Notes under the pieces: model-generated
Seen by the model: only the letters and a program-made list of their open reading frames with translations
The model's database searches: none
Told to the model about the DNA's origin: nothing
Position numbers and translations under genes: made by a program
Shown here: in pieces, positions 6,869 through 14,939 of the stretch
Position numbering within the stretch: the first letter of the stretch is position 1
Layout of the letters: the number at the start of each line of letters is the position of its first letter
Source: Bacteroidales bacterium
Lineage (GTDB): Bacteria; Bacteroidota; Bacteroidia; Bacteroidales; UBA932
Direction: 5' to 3'
Length of the DNA: 61,661 bases
Assembly: GCA_024401715.1 (NCBI GenBank)
Contig: JAKSKO010000003.1
Location: forward strand, 1 to 61,661

Positions 6869-9544
6869 TTAATGTGCCTCCAGCCAGTTGTCTCCGTAAT
6901 TGGCCTCTACCGTAAGCGGAACAGACAATTCCAGAACGTTCTCCATCTCCTGCCTGATAACGCCCATAAGCTGCTCCAGCTCTGTGCGCGGAGCCTCGAA
7001 CACAAGCTCATCGTGGATCTGCAGCACCATCTTGCTCTCCATTCCCAGCTCCTCCAGGCGGGCGGCCACGCGTATCATGGCAATCTTTATGATATCCGCC
7101 GCGGTGCCCTGTATAGGGGCGTTTATGGCGTTTCGCTCTGCCAGGCCGCGCACGTTAACATTGCGTGAATTGATGTCCGGCAGATATCTCCTTCTTCCGA
7201 AAAGGGTCTGGACATATCCGCATGCCGCAGCATCGGCCTTTGTCTTCTCTATCCACTGCTGTATTGAAGGGAAACCCGCGAAATAGTCCTCTATGATTTT
7301 TTTCGCCGCCACGCGCGGAATTCTTAGCCTTTGCGCCAGGCCGAACGCCGATATGCCGTACATTATGCCGAAGTTGGCGGTTTTGGCAGTGCGGCGCATG
7401 TGGTCCGTAACCTCTTCCAGCGTTGTGTCGAAAATCTTCGCAGCAGTCATTGCGTGTACGTCCTGTCCTGCGCGGAACGCCTCCTGCATGTGAAGGTCCC
7501 CGCAGAAATGCGCCATAAGCCTGAGTTCTATCTGGCTGTAATCGGCCGATACTATAACCTTGTCCGGCGATGAGGCCACAAAGGCCTTGCGTATCTCTTT
7601 GCCCCTGTCTGTGCGTATGGGGATGTTCTGCAGGTTAGGGCGTGCCGATGACAGACGTCCCGTGGCGGTAAGAGCCTGGTTGAATGTGGTGTGTATGCGG
7701 CCGTCCTGCGGTGCAATCCATGTGCCGAAAGGCTCTATGTATGTGCCCAGCAGCTTCTTCACGGCCCTGTAGTCCAGAATCTCGTTTATGATGGGGAAGG
7801 ATTCGGCGTAATTGCTTAGCGTTTCCTCGTCTGTAGGGTAGGAGTTGCGCGCATCTTTCTTGGCCTTCACCTTCGGGTCTATGCGCAGCTTTTCGTAAAG
7901 CATTGTTCCCACCTGTTTCGGAGAGGCCACGTTCAAATCCGGTTCGCCGGCCATCTCGCGCACGCGGGCCTCAATCTCGCGGGCCTGCACTGCCAGTTCG
8001 TTCGCAAAGCTGCGCAGCGGGACAAGGTCCACCTTCACGCCGTCGCGCTCCATCTTTGCCAGCACCCTCTGCAGCGGTTCCTCCACTTCCAGGAACAGTT
8101 TTTCCATGTCCAGGCGGCGAAGCTCCGCGCGAAGTTCATCTGCCAGCAGCAATATTGCTGCAACTTCCTTCGAATGGTCTTTTGCGGCAAGGGGGGCATC
8201 GTCCACGGCATCGAAAAGACCAAGCATAGGCGCCGGCTCTTCCTCCTTCTGCTCCTCTTCCATTATTATATTCAGGTAGCTGCGTGCCAGTATGTCCAGC
8301 TTGTGGCTCTTCTCGGGGTTCACAAGATAGTGCATCAGCTCTATGTCGTTCAGGCAGCCGTTCAGCTTGATCCCGGCGTTGAAAAGCAGGCTGTGCAAGA
8401 GCTTCAGATTGTATCCGCACTTGCTTACGGCGCCATCCTCAAGGATGTCCTGCAACTCCTGCGCCCCTGCCCTGCACACCAGTATTCCGCCTTCCGAAGA
8501 AGTTGCGGCGCATATCCCGTCAATCTTTGCGAAAACGCCCTCGCCCTCGATATCTGTCATGACGGCACAGGCCCCGCTCTTTTTTGCGGCATTGCAGAAG
8601 CTTTTCACATCGCACTGCTTCCATTCCAGCTTGCGGCCGGGGCTCTGCTCCTCCACTTTCACGCCATCGGCAAGGTGAATGTATTTCTTCAGAGATGTGA
8701 ACTCATAATGGTTGAAAAGTTCCATCGCGCGCGGGGAGTGAGTGCTGCGCAGCAGCATGTCATCGGCCGTAACGCCGCTAAGGTCTATGTCGGTCTTTAT
8801 TGTTACCAGCTGCTTGCTTAGGGCTATGTGGTCCTGTGCGTCGCGGAACATCTGCTGCTGTCTTGGGCTAAGCTCATCCAAGTGGGCGTAGATGTTCTCC
8901 ACCGTGCCGTATTTGCGTATCAGCTTGCCTGCACCAACCTCTCCCACGCCGTTCACTCCCGGCACATTGTCGGCCGAATCGCCGCAAAGCGTAAGCATCT
9001 CTATCACCTGGCAAGGGGAGTCTATTCCCAGCTTTTCGCAAAGCTCTTTCGGGCCCAGAATCTCGTTCTCGCCTCCGGCCTTTCCCGGTTTGAACTGGCG
9101 TATCCTGTCTGAAACCAGCTGGCCGAAATCCTTGTCCGGGGTAACCATATACACGTCGAAGCCTTCCGCGGCACTGCGCACGGCCATCGCTCCCAGAACG
9201 TCATCGCCCTCGAAGCCCGGAATCATGAGAACCGGCAGTCCCAGGGCCTTACATATCTCTGTAAGAGGGTCCAGGGCCTCTATCACCAGCTCCGGAGTTG
9301 CGCTGCGCGTGCCCTTGTATTCGGGGTACATCTGGTGGCGGAAAGTCTTTCCGGGAGGGTCGAAACACACGGCCATGTGGCTGGGCTGCTCTTTCTCCAT
9401 AAGCTCCAGCAGATATTTGGTGAAGCCGAAAAGTATGGACACATCGGTTCCCTTGGAGTTTATCATCGGATGACGCAGAAAGGCGTAGTACATTCTGAAG
9501 ATAAGCGAATGCCCGTCTATGAGAAAGAGTTTCTTGTTTTCCAT
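6869..9544 (-). CDS. polA: DNA polymerase I
   Basis: An 891-residue Pol I from the ATG at 9544. A TTG three codons earlier is in frame but would lie within the predicted promoter-to-start gap. The N-terminal 5'-3' exonuclease domain shows FLIDGHSLIFRMYYA, GFEGDDVLGA and VTPDKDFGQLV. The polymerase domain shows ATGRLSSARPNLQNIP, VSADYSQIELRLMAH (motif A), RRTAKTANFGIMYGIS (motif B) and QIHDELVFE (motif C). The middle 3'-5' exonuclease domain looks degenerate: DIE of motif I is present, but the motif II NLKYD is NLKLL and the motif III Tyr/Asp is not evident, so proofreading is probably lost. It heads the polA-sigma-rsmG run. Confidence 0.96.
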   Translation of the reverse strand: MENKKLFLIDGHSLIFRMYYAFLRHPMINSKGTDVSILFGFTKYLLELMEKEQPSHMAVCFDPPGKTFRHQMYPEYKGTRSATPELVIEALDPLTEICKALGLPVLMIPGFEGDDVLGAMAVRSAAEGFDVYMVTPDKDFGQLVSDRIRQFKPGKAGGENEILGPKELCEKLGIDSPCQVIEMLTLCGDSADNVPGVNGVGEVGAGKLIRKYGTVENIYAHLDELSPRQQQMFRDAQDHIALSKQLVTIKTDIDLSGVTADDMLLRSTHSPRAMELFNHYEFTSLKKYIHLADGVKVEEQSPGRKLEWKQCDVKSFCNAAKKSGACAVMTDIEGEGVFAKIDGICAATSSEGGILVCRAGAQELQDILEDGAVSKCGYNLKLLHSLLFNAGIKLNGCLNDIELMHYLVNPEKSHKLDILARSYLNIIMEEEQKEEEPAPMLGLFDAVDDAPLAAKDHSKEVAAILLLADELRAELRRLDMEKLFLEVEEPLQRVLAKMERDGVKVDLVPLRSFANELAVQAREIEARVREMAGEPDLNVASPKQVGTMLYEKLRIDPKVKAKKDARNSYPTDEETLSNYAESFPIINEILDYRAVKKLLGTYIEPFGTWIAPQDGRIHTTFNQALTATGRLSSARPNLQNIPIRTDRGKEIRKAFVASSPDKVIVSADYSQIELRLMAHFCGDLHMQEAFRAGQDVHAMTAAKIFDTTLEEVTDHMRRTAKTANFGIMYGISAFGLAQRLRIPRVAAKKIIEDYFAGFPSIQQWIEKTKADAAACGYVQTLFGRRRYLPDINSRNVNVRGLAERNAINAPIQGTAADIIKIAMIRVAARLEELGMESKMVLQIHDELVFEAPRTELEQLMGVIRQEMENVLELSVPLTVEANYGDNWLEAH

Positions 9545-9550
9545 ATTACG

Positions 9551-9558
9551 CAAAAATA
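9551..9558 (-). promoter_or_regulatory. -7 element directly before polA
   Basis: TATTTTTG (TAnnTTTG) on the minus strand ends 6 bp before the polA ATG. In Bacteroidetes, transcription starts a few bases past this element, so the mRNA may begin at or next to the ATG. Confidence 0.5.
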
Positions 9559-9586
9559 AGAAAAATCAGATGCTTTTCAAACAGCA

Positions 9587-10996
9587 TCAGTTCAATCGGG
9601 CCAGTTCGTCCAGCAACTTCTTCTCCTCCCTGTCTATGTCCGACACTCTCATTTCGCTATTGTTCACCATAATGGAAAAAACAATGGTCTTCCCTCCTGC
9701 CTTGGATGGCAGAATGTAGCCGCAAAGACATCTGCAACCCGTAAATGAACCTGTTTTGAGGTAGCAGCGGCTGCTGTATTTCACAAGAGAGTTCAGGTAG
9801 ACGTCAAAGTCGGGGCAATTGTTTTTCATGTCGCGCAGGAAATCACACATCCACTCCGGTGTCAGGCGGTCTTGCGTGGATAGTCCGCAGCCATCGCTGA
9901 TGATAATGTCCTGGGGTATGATGATGGGACCTACGCGCCCCGAAATGACACCTTCCATTGCGCTGGCCGATGCTTTGATCTCCGTGCTGCCGCATGTTTC
10001 GTAACCGATTGTGCGCATGAGCAGCTCGGCGTACATGTTGTTGCTGTCCTTGTTGGTGCGTGAGATTACGGTGCCGAGGGTGGGGGAGTATGTGCTGCCC
10101 AGCACGAAAAGCTGCGCGGAAACGTTCTTTCCGCTGCGGCTGTCCCTTGCATCCGTAATGCCGACGGCCGAACCTTTCACGTGTATGCCGTTATTTTCCA
10201 GGTATTTGCCGAATTCATGCGCTAGGCTTCTTTCGGGGTAATTGTTGCGGCAATATATCTTTCCATCCCTGCCTGCGCCGTAGGTTCCGCGCATTACTCC
10301 GCGAGTGCCCAGGTCCGATGTGTAAAGATACAGCCTGTCGCCGCTGCCCTCCGCTCCGGTTGTGCAGTCGTAGCTCCATTCCATCCACGGAGTGTCCGGG
10401 TATGCAGGGCTTATCACCGGGGGCTGTCCCTGCTCTATTCCCACCGTGTTTACGGAAAACTGCTGCATGTTTTCGTAGAAGTTGAGGCCGCTTACGCAGG
10501 TGCCGTAATAAGTTCCAATGTCGTCATAGCTCCAGCTGGGGTGCTCTCGCATGCCTTCAATCCATGATCCGTCGCCCACGATATCTCCGCTTACCTCCTT
10601 CACTCCCTTGTCCTGCAGGAACTTCAGCCATTGGCAGAAAGTCTGGTCTATGGGTTCTGCGTCGGCGTCGTTGCTGCCCAGCATGGGGTCACCGCCACCA
10701 ATGATGTACAGGTCTCCGTCAAGAACTCCCTTGGAAATCCTGCCTGTGTAAACGATATTTGTTTCCCATCGGTATCCGGCTCCCAGTTGCATGAGGGCTG
10801 CTCCGCTTGTCACCGCCTTCATTGTGGAGGCAGGATTAAGCTTGCGGTTCTTGCCCAGGCCCACTATGTTTTCACCGCTCTCCCACTGTGCGCATACACC
10901 AAAGCTTGCTCCGGCAAAAACGCCTGTGTTCATGCCTTGCACGGAGGCGATTACGCTGTTCAGTTGCAATAGGAAACCAATAAGGAATATTTTCAT
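9587..10996 (-). CDS. dacB: D-alanyl-D-alanine carboxypeptidase/endopeptidase (PBP4 type)
   Basis: A 469-residue serine peptidase of the S13 (PBP4/DacB) family with an N-terminal signal peptide. All three penicillin-binding motifs are seen: PASTMK (SxxK, about residues 55-60), DSNN (SxN type, in RTNKDSNNMYAE), and KTG in YLKTGSFTG near the C-terminus. The large insertion between SxxK and SxN (GGGDPMLG, GSWIEG and so on) is typical of class C low-molecular-weight PBPs. It trims or cleaves peptidoglycan cross-links in the periplasm. It lies 12 bp downstream of recO on the same strand. Confidence 0.92.
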   Translation of the reverse strand: MKIFLIGFLLQLNSVIASVQGMNTGVFAGASFGVCAQWESGENIVGLGKNRKLNPASTMKAVTSGAALMQLGAGYRWETNIVYTGRISKGVLDGDLYIIGGGDPMLGSNDADAEPIDQTFCQWLKFLQDKGVKEVSGDIVGDGSWIEGMREHPSWSYDDIGTYYGTCVSGLNFYENMQQFSVNTVGIEQGQPPVISPAYPDTPWMEWSYDCTTGAEGSGDRLYLYTSDLGTRGVMRGTYGAGRDGKIYCRNNYPERSLAHEFGKYLENNGIHVKGSAVGITDARDSRSGKNVSAQLFVLGSTYSPTLGTVISRTNKDSNNMYAELLMRTIGYETCGSTEIKASASAMEGVISGRVGPIIIPQDIIISDGCGLSTQDRLTPEWMCDFLRDMKNNCPDFDVYLNSLVKYSSRCYLKTGSFTGCRCLCGYILPSKAGGKTIVFSIMVNNSEMRVSDIDREEKKLLDELARLN

Positions 10997-11008
10997 TTTA
11001 TAGGGATT

Positions 11009-11653
11009 TTAGAAGAGTTCTCCAAGCACGGCAAGGCTTTTTATCTTTAGCGGCACGTCCAGGTGGAACTCCATGAATTTCAATAATTTGCAGCAGATGT
11101 CGTTGCGCCTGTCTCCGCTTATTCTTATCAGCATGGACTGGGCGAAATCCGCTTGCAGGAACTGCTGTACCGCCGTTGATGAATCGTCCAGGAAAGGCAG
11201 CAGGTTGTCAAGTTCCGGGCTGAAACCCATGGCTGATGCAAAGTCCAGCAGGAAACGTATGTGAAAGTTGGAATAATCGCTTTGCAAGGCATCCAGAAGG
11301 TGTATTTCCTGCCGGCACCATTCGTAGAGCCCGGGCTCGTCGTTGCCCTCACGTGTGGCGCGCAGCAGCACTTCGGCCATGAACATGGATATGGCATTCT
11401 TGCCCATGGAAGTGCGTATGCCCATTATCGGGCAGCTTTCACTGAATGCCCCCGCGCTCCACAGGCTGGATTTGGGGTTCTCCGTAATATCGCAGCGCAG
11501 AATGTTCAGGGGCTGGAAATAAGGCATGGTCCTGCTTGCATTCTTCACAATGAAACTGCGCCTTCCGAAAGTTGAGGAAAGCGTGTGCAGAATCACAGAC
11601 TTTTCAGAGAAAAGAGTGTGGTGAAGTATTATTATTTCATCTGTATGGACCAC
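11009..11653 (-). CDS. recO: DNA repair protein RecO
   Basis: A 214-residue protein whose N-terminus (VHTDEIIILHHTLFSEKSVILHTLSSTFGRRSFIVKNA) matches the RecO OB-fold opening of Bacteroidetes. The helical C-terminal domain follows (SMGKNAISMFMAEVLLRATREG, FHIRFLLDFASAMGFSPE). RecO loads RecA on SSB-coated DNA with RecR. The start codon is GTG at 11653; the only earlier sequence is promoter. The zinc-finger cysteines found in some RecO proteins are not seen. A TAACTTTG element ends just 5 bp upstream. Confidence 0.9.
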   Translation of the reverse strand: MVHTDEIIILHHTLFSEKSVILHTLSSTFGRRSFIVKNASRTMPYFQPLNILRCDITENPKSSLWSAGAFSESCPIMGIRTSMGKNAISMFMAEVLLRATREGNDEPGLYEWCRQEIHLLDALQSDYSNFHIRFLLDFASAMGFSPELDNLLPFLDDSSTAVQQFLQADFAQSMLIRISGDRRNDICCKLLKFMEFHLDVPLKIKSLAVLGELF

Positions 11654-11658
11654 TTTTA

Positions 11659-11687
11659 CAAAGTTATCAAAAAAAAGAGTATATTTG
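11659..11687. promoter_or_regulatory. divergent -7 elements for recO and rdgB
   Basis: Minus strand: TAACTTTG at 11659-11666, only 5 bp before the recO GTG. Plus strand: TATATTTG at 11680-11687, 28 bp before the rdgB ATG. Both match TAnnTTTG. Confidence 0.55.
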
Positions 11688-11715
11688 TAGATTGCGTTTG
11701 ATATTTTACGCAGCT

Positions 11716-12357
11716 ATGGAACTGATATTTGCAACACAGAATAAAGGCAAGCTGAAAGAAGCGCAGCAGATATGCGATGTGCTGGGCCGCAGGTACGGCG
11801 TGTGCATCACGGTGCTTCCCATGCCTGAAAAGGCCGATATCCCGGAAACCGGCACCACATACAGGGAAAATTCCTTGCAGAAGGCTCAGTGGATATGGGA
11901 AAGATACGGCCGCAGCTGTTTTGCCGATGATTCAGGCCTGGAGGTTGATGCCCTGGACGGCGCTCCCGGCATTCACACCGCCAGGTATTGCGACCGCAAT
12001 TTCGAATCCGGAATGGACAAGCTCCTTCACCAGCTTGGCGAAAGGGGAGCGGTGCAGCCACAGCAGCGCAAGGCGTCTTTCCAATGCTGCATAAGCCTTG
12101 TGCTTTCGGCAGATGATGCCCCGCAGGGTGTGGAGGCCGGAAAGGCCCTGTTTTTTGACGGGGAGTGCAGGGGGCGCATAAGTGAATCCAAGTGCGGTGA
12201 TGCCGGTTTCGGTTTCGACCCTGTTTTCATGCCGGATGCCTATCCGGACAAATGCATGGCGGAGCTGCCGGAGCTGGAGAAGAACCTCATCTCCCACCGT
12301 GGCATGGCTTTGGAAAGGATGTTCAAGTTCCTTTCCTCAAATGACAGAAATATATGA
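11716..12357 (+). CDS. rdgB: XTP/dITP diphosphatase (RdgB/HAM1 family)
   Basis: A 213-residue enzyme. The start at 11716 is chosen because MELIFATQNKGKLKEAQQI is the conserved family N-terminus; the frame extends upstream across the promoter but without homology. Key segments are ETGTTYRENSLQKAQ, CFADDSGLEVDALDGAPGIHTARYC and GDAGFGFDPVFMPD, then the C-terminal NLISHRGMALERM. RdgB hydrolyses non-canonical purine triphosphates (ITP, dITP, XTP) to keep them out of nucleic acids. Its stop overlaps the next start by 4 bp (ATGA). Confidence 0.95.
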   Translation: MELIFATQNKGKLKEAQQICDVLGRRYGVCITVLPMPEKADIPETGTTYRENSLQKAQWIWERYGRSCFADDSGLEVDALDGAPGIHTARYCDRNFESGMDKLLHQLGERGAVQPQQRKASFQCCISLVLSADDAPQGVEAGKALFFDGECRGRISESKCGDAGFGFDPVFMPDAYPDKCMAELPELEKNLISHRGMALERMFKFLSSNDRNI

Positions 12358-13955
12358 AAAAGAGCATTCTTTCAATAATTGCAGTATGCCTCTGCCTTTC
12401 GGCAAGTGCACAGAGCAGTAATTTCAATCTTGGCAAGTGGACAGAGATACAGAACAGTATCGTGCGCCACCTCAGCCGTTTCTATGTGGATTCTCTCCCT
12501 TCGGAGAAGATGTTCACCGCTTCCATCAATGCCATGCTGCAGGAACTGGACCCATACACGGTTTTTGTTCCGGAAAGCCAGCAGGAAGATTTCGAGATGA
12601 TGATTTCCAACACCTATGGCGGTATAGGTGCCATCATCTACAAGCCCCAGAAAGACAGTTATGTAATTATAAATGAGCCTTATGCCGATTCTCCGGCAGC
12701 ACGTTCAGGCCTGCAGTGCGGCGATGAGATAATGGAGATAGACGGCCAGACCTCCATCGGGCTGGATGCAAGTGAGGCCAGCTCCAGGATGAAGGGCAAG
12801 GCCGGCACCGAAGTTGTTTTCAAGGTTAAGAAGGTGCGCAGCGGCGAAATTGTGGAATACAGGATTGTGAGGGAGAAGATTCATCTCCCGGATGTCCAGT
12901 ACTACGGCATCCTGGAAGACGGCGTCACCGGCTATATCTATCAGACTGGCTTCACGGAAAACGTGTCCGATGATGTGCGTCATGCGGTTGAAAGCCTGAA
13001 GAAGCAGGGCATGAAGCGTCTTGTGCTGGATCTGCGCGGAAACGGCGGCGGACTTATGGACGAGGCCATAAAGATTGTCTCTCTTTTTGTTCCGAAGGGT
13101 ACCCTTGTGGTTTCTTCACGCGGAACGGACGGTACCAGGGAATATCACACCTCTACGGAACCTCTGGATACCAGGCTCCCGCTTATGGTGCTGGTGGATT
13201 CGGGATCGGCATCGGCATCGGAAATCGTAAGCGGCGCAATCCAGGATCTGGACAGGGGAGTTGTTGCGGGCCGCAGAACATATGGAAAGGGCCTTGTGCA
13301 GCGCATAGTCCCTACAGCCTACAACGGCCAGCTTAAGGTTACCGTGTCCAAATATTACACCCCATCGGGCCGATGCGTGCAGGCGAAAGACTATTCCAAC
13401 AGAGCCGAGGACGGTTCCGTTGGCAATATCCCGGATTCTCTGATACACGAGTTCAAAACCGCGAAGGGTCGCACAGTGAAAGATGGAGGCGGCATAACTC
13501 CGGACATTGATGCGGCTGCCCCTGCGGTGAACAGGATTAGTTTTGCCGCAGTTGCCGGCGGACTAACCAACAACTGGCCTATAGAATATGTGCGCAAGCA
13601 CGCTTCCATCCCTGCTGTTGCGGATTTCCACCTTTCCGATGAGGATTATGCGGAATTTGTGGAGTGGGGTGCGAAGGAAGCCTTTGACATACGCAGCGAG
13701 AGTGAAACCTATTACGACCTTCTGGTGAAACAGCTTAAGAAGGATGGGGATTATGAGGCTGCCGCCGATGCCCTTTCTGCACTGGAGAAGATTGTGAAGA
13801 TGGAGAAGAAGGATGCCCTTATGCGTAACAGGGAGGTGATACAGCCGGTGCTGGAAGAGGAGATTGCAACAAGATACTACTATCAGCCCGCTGCAATCCA
13901 GGTGCGCCTGCGTACGGACGTCCAGCTTCAGAGGGCCCTGGAGCAGTGGAAATAG
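12354..13955 (+). CDS. S41 C-terminal processing peptidase (carboxy-terminal protease)
   Basis: A 533-residue secreted protease with a signal peptide (MKKSILSIIAVCLCLSASAQ). A PDZ domain lies near residues 80-165 (GGIGAIIYKPQ, SPAARSGLQCGDEIMEIDGQ). The S41 catalytic core has VLDLRGNGGG, the nucleophile Ser in VDSGSASASEIVSGAIQD, and the general-base Lys in RTYGKGLVQ. The C-terminal tail with the coiled IVKMEKKDALMRNREVIQPVLEEEI segment is typical of Bacteroidetes CtpA proteins. It removes C-terminal tails of periplasmic proteins. It is translationally coupled to rdgB by a 4 bp overlap. Confidence 0.94.
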   Translation: MKKSILSIIAVCLCLSASAQSSNFNLGKWTEIQNSIVRHLSRFYVDSLPSEKMFTASINAMLQELDPYTVFVPESQQEDFEMMISNTYGGIGAIIYKPQKDSYVIINEPYADSPAARSGLQCGDEIMEIDGQTSIGLDASEASSRMKGKAGTEVVFKVKKVRSGEIVEYRIVREKIHLPDVQYYGILEDGVTGYIYQTGFTENVSDDVRHAVESLKKQGMKRLVLDLRGNGGGLMDEAIKIVSLFVPKGTLVVSSRGTDGTREYHTSTEPLDTRLPLMVLVDSGSASASEIVSGAIQDLDRGVVAGRRTYGKGLVQRIVPTAYNGQLKVTVSKYYTPSGRCVQAKDYSNRAEDGSVGNIPDSLIHEFKTAKGRTVKDGGGITPDIDAAAPAVNRISFAAVAGGLTNNWPIEYVRKHASIPAVADFHLSDEDYAEFVEWGAKEAFDIRSESETYYDLLVKQLKKDGDYEAAADALSALEKIVKMEKKDALMRNREVIQPVLEEEIATRYYYQPAAIQVRLRTDVQLQRALEQWK

Positions 13956-14169
13956 AATTGTAATTTAACTGACCTTATAAATGATTTAAGTTTCGCATTT
14001 GCGAAACAACCATATTTAGAGACCTTTAGGTCGATAGTAAGTCCCTTTTCCGAGAAAAGGGATTTAGGGAAAAGGTAACGTAGAAGTGTTTGTGCGTAGG
14101 GGAAAAGTTTCGCAAGATATGCACAAAGCTTTGAATAACAATTAGTTAATACTTGCGAAACTTGAGTAA
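13956..14169 (+). other. structured intergenic region before the steroid-reductase operon
   Basis: This 214 bp gap holds three consecutive perfect inverted repeats: GTTTCGCA-TT-TGCGAAAC (13990-14007), GACCTTTAGGTC (14021-14032) and TCCCTTTTC-CGA-GAAAAGGGA (14042-14062). Further on, GTTTCGCAAG (14107-14116) and CTTGCGAAAC (14152-14161) form a spaced inverted pair, so the TTTCGCA word occurs four times. None of the hairpins is followed by a long T-run, so they are not simple terminators. They could be operators for the downstream operon or an RNA structure in its leader. No clear TAnnTTTG element was found here. Confidence 0.6.
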
Positions 14170-14937
14170 ATGACTTATGAAACTTTTGTGCTGGCGATGC
14201 AGATTATGGCAGTGATTGCCGTATTTGTATTTCTGGCATTGTTCTTTGTGAAGGCCGGCTACGGCATGTTTGCAAGCAAGCAGTGGGGCCTGTCCTTGCC
14301 CAACAGGGTGGCCTGGGTGCTTATGGAGGCTCCTGCCTTCTGCATCTTCCTGGGCCTGTGGATTTATTATGGAAAAGGCCTGCAGCTGCCTGCCGCAGTC
14401 TTCGGCGGTATGTATCTGCTGCACTATTTCCAGCGTTCCTTCGTTTTCCCCTGCCTCATTAAGGGTAAGAGCAGGATGCCTGTGGTGATAATGCTTATGG
14501 GCGTGATGTTCAACTGCGTGAATGCCGTGCTTCTGTACTTCGGCTTCTTCCATTTCGCCCCTGAGAGCTATCAGATGGGCGCAGCATATCTTCTGAAACC
14601 TTGCACCATCATAGGAATACTGGTGTTCTTTGCCGGCATGGCCATCAACATGCATTCCGATTATGTGATACGCCATCTTCGCAAACCGGGCGACACAAAA
14701 CACTATCTGCCGCAGAAAGGCATGTACAAATATGTGACTTCCGGCAACTACTTCGGCGAGATTGTGGAATGGACAGGCCTTGCAATTGCATCCTGCAGCC
14801 CTGCAGCCTGGCTTTTCGTATGGTGGACCTTCGCCAATCTGGCCCCGAGAGCAAAATCTATAAACAAGAAATATCGTGCCGAGTTCGGTGACCAGGCAGT
14901 TGGCCGCCGCAAAGGCATCATACCATTTATCTTCTAA
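14170..14937 (+). CDS. steroid 5-alpha-reductase family membrane enzyme
   Basis: A 255-residue integral membrane protein with about six to seven hydrophobic segments. It matches the 3-oxo-5-alpha-steroid 4-dehydrogenase family (C-terminal domain with HSDYVIRHLRKPGDTKHYLPQKGMYKYVTSGNYFGEIVEWTG, then KKYRAEFGD). Family members reduce the delta-4 double bond of 3-keto steroids with NADPH to give 5-alpha products. The next two genes start 2 and 1 bp after their predecessors, giving an operon of this enzyme, an OYE-type reductase and an SDR. From memory, this trio in gut Bacteroidales (Parabacteroides, Odoribacteraceae) makes allo- and iso-bile acids. That assignment here is inference from gene content; related 5-alpha-reductase-like proteins of unknown substrate also exist. 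Confidence 0.87.
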   Translation: MTYETFVLAMQIMAVIAVFVFLALFFVKAGYGMFASKQWGLSLPNRVAWVLMEAPAFCIFLGLWIYYGKGLQLPAAVFGGMYLLHYFQRSFVFPCLIKGKSRMPVVIMLMGVMFNCVNAVLLYFGFFHFAPESYQMGAAYLLKPCTIIGILVFFAGMAINMHSDYVIRHLRKPGDTKHYLPQKGMYKYVTSGNYFGEIVEWTGLAIASCSPAAWLFVWWTFANLAPRAKSINKKYRAEFGDQAVGRRKGIIPFIF

Positions 14938-14939
14938 CT

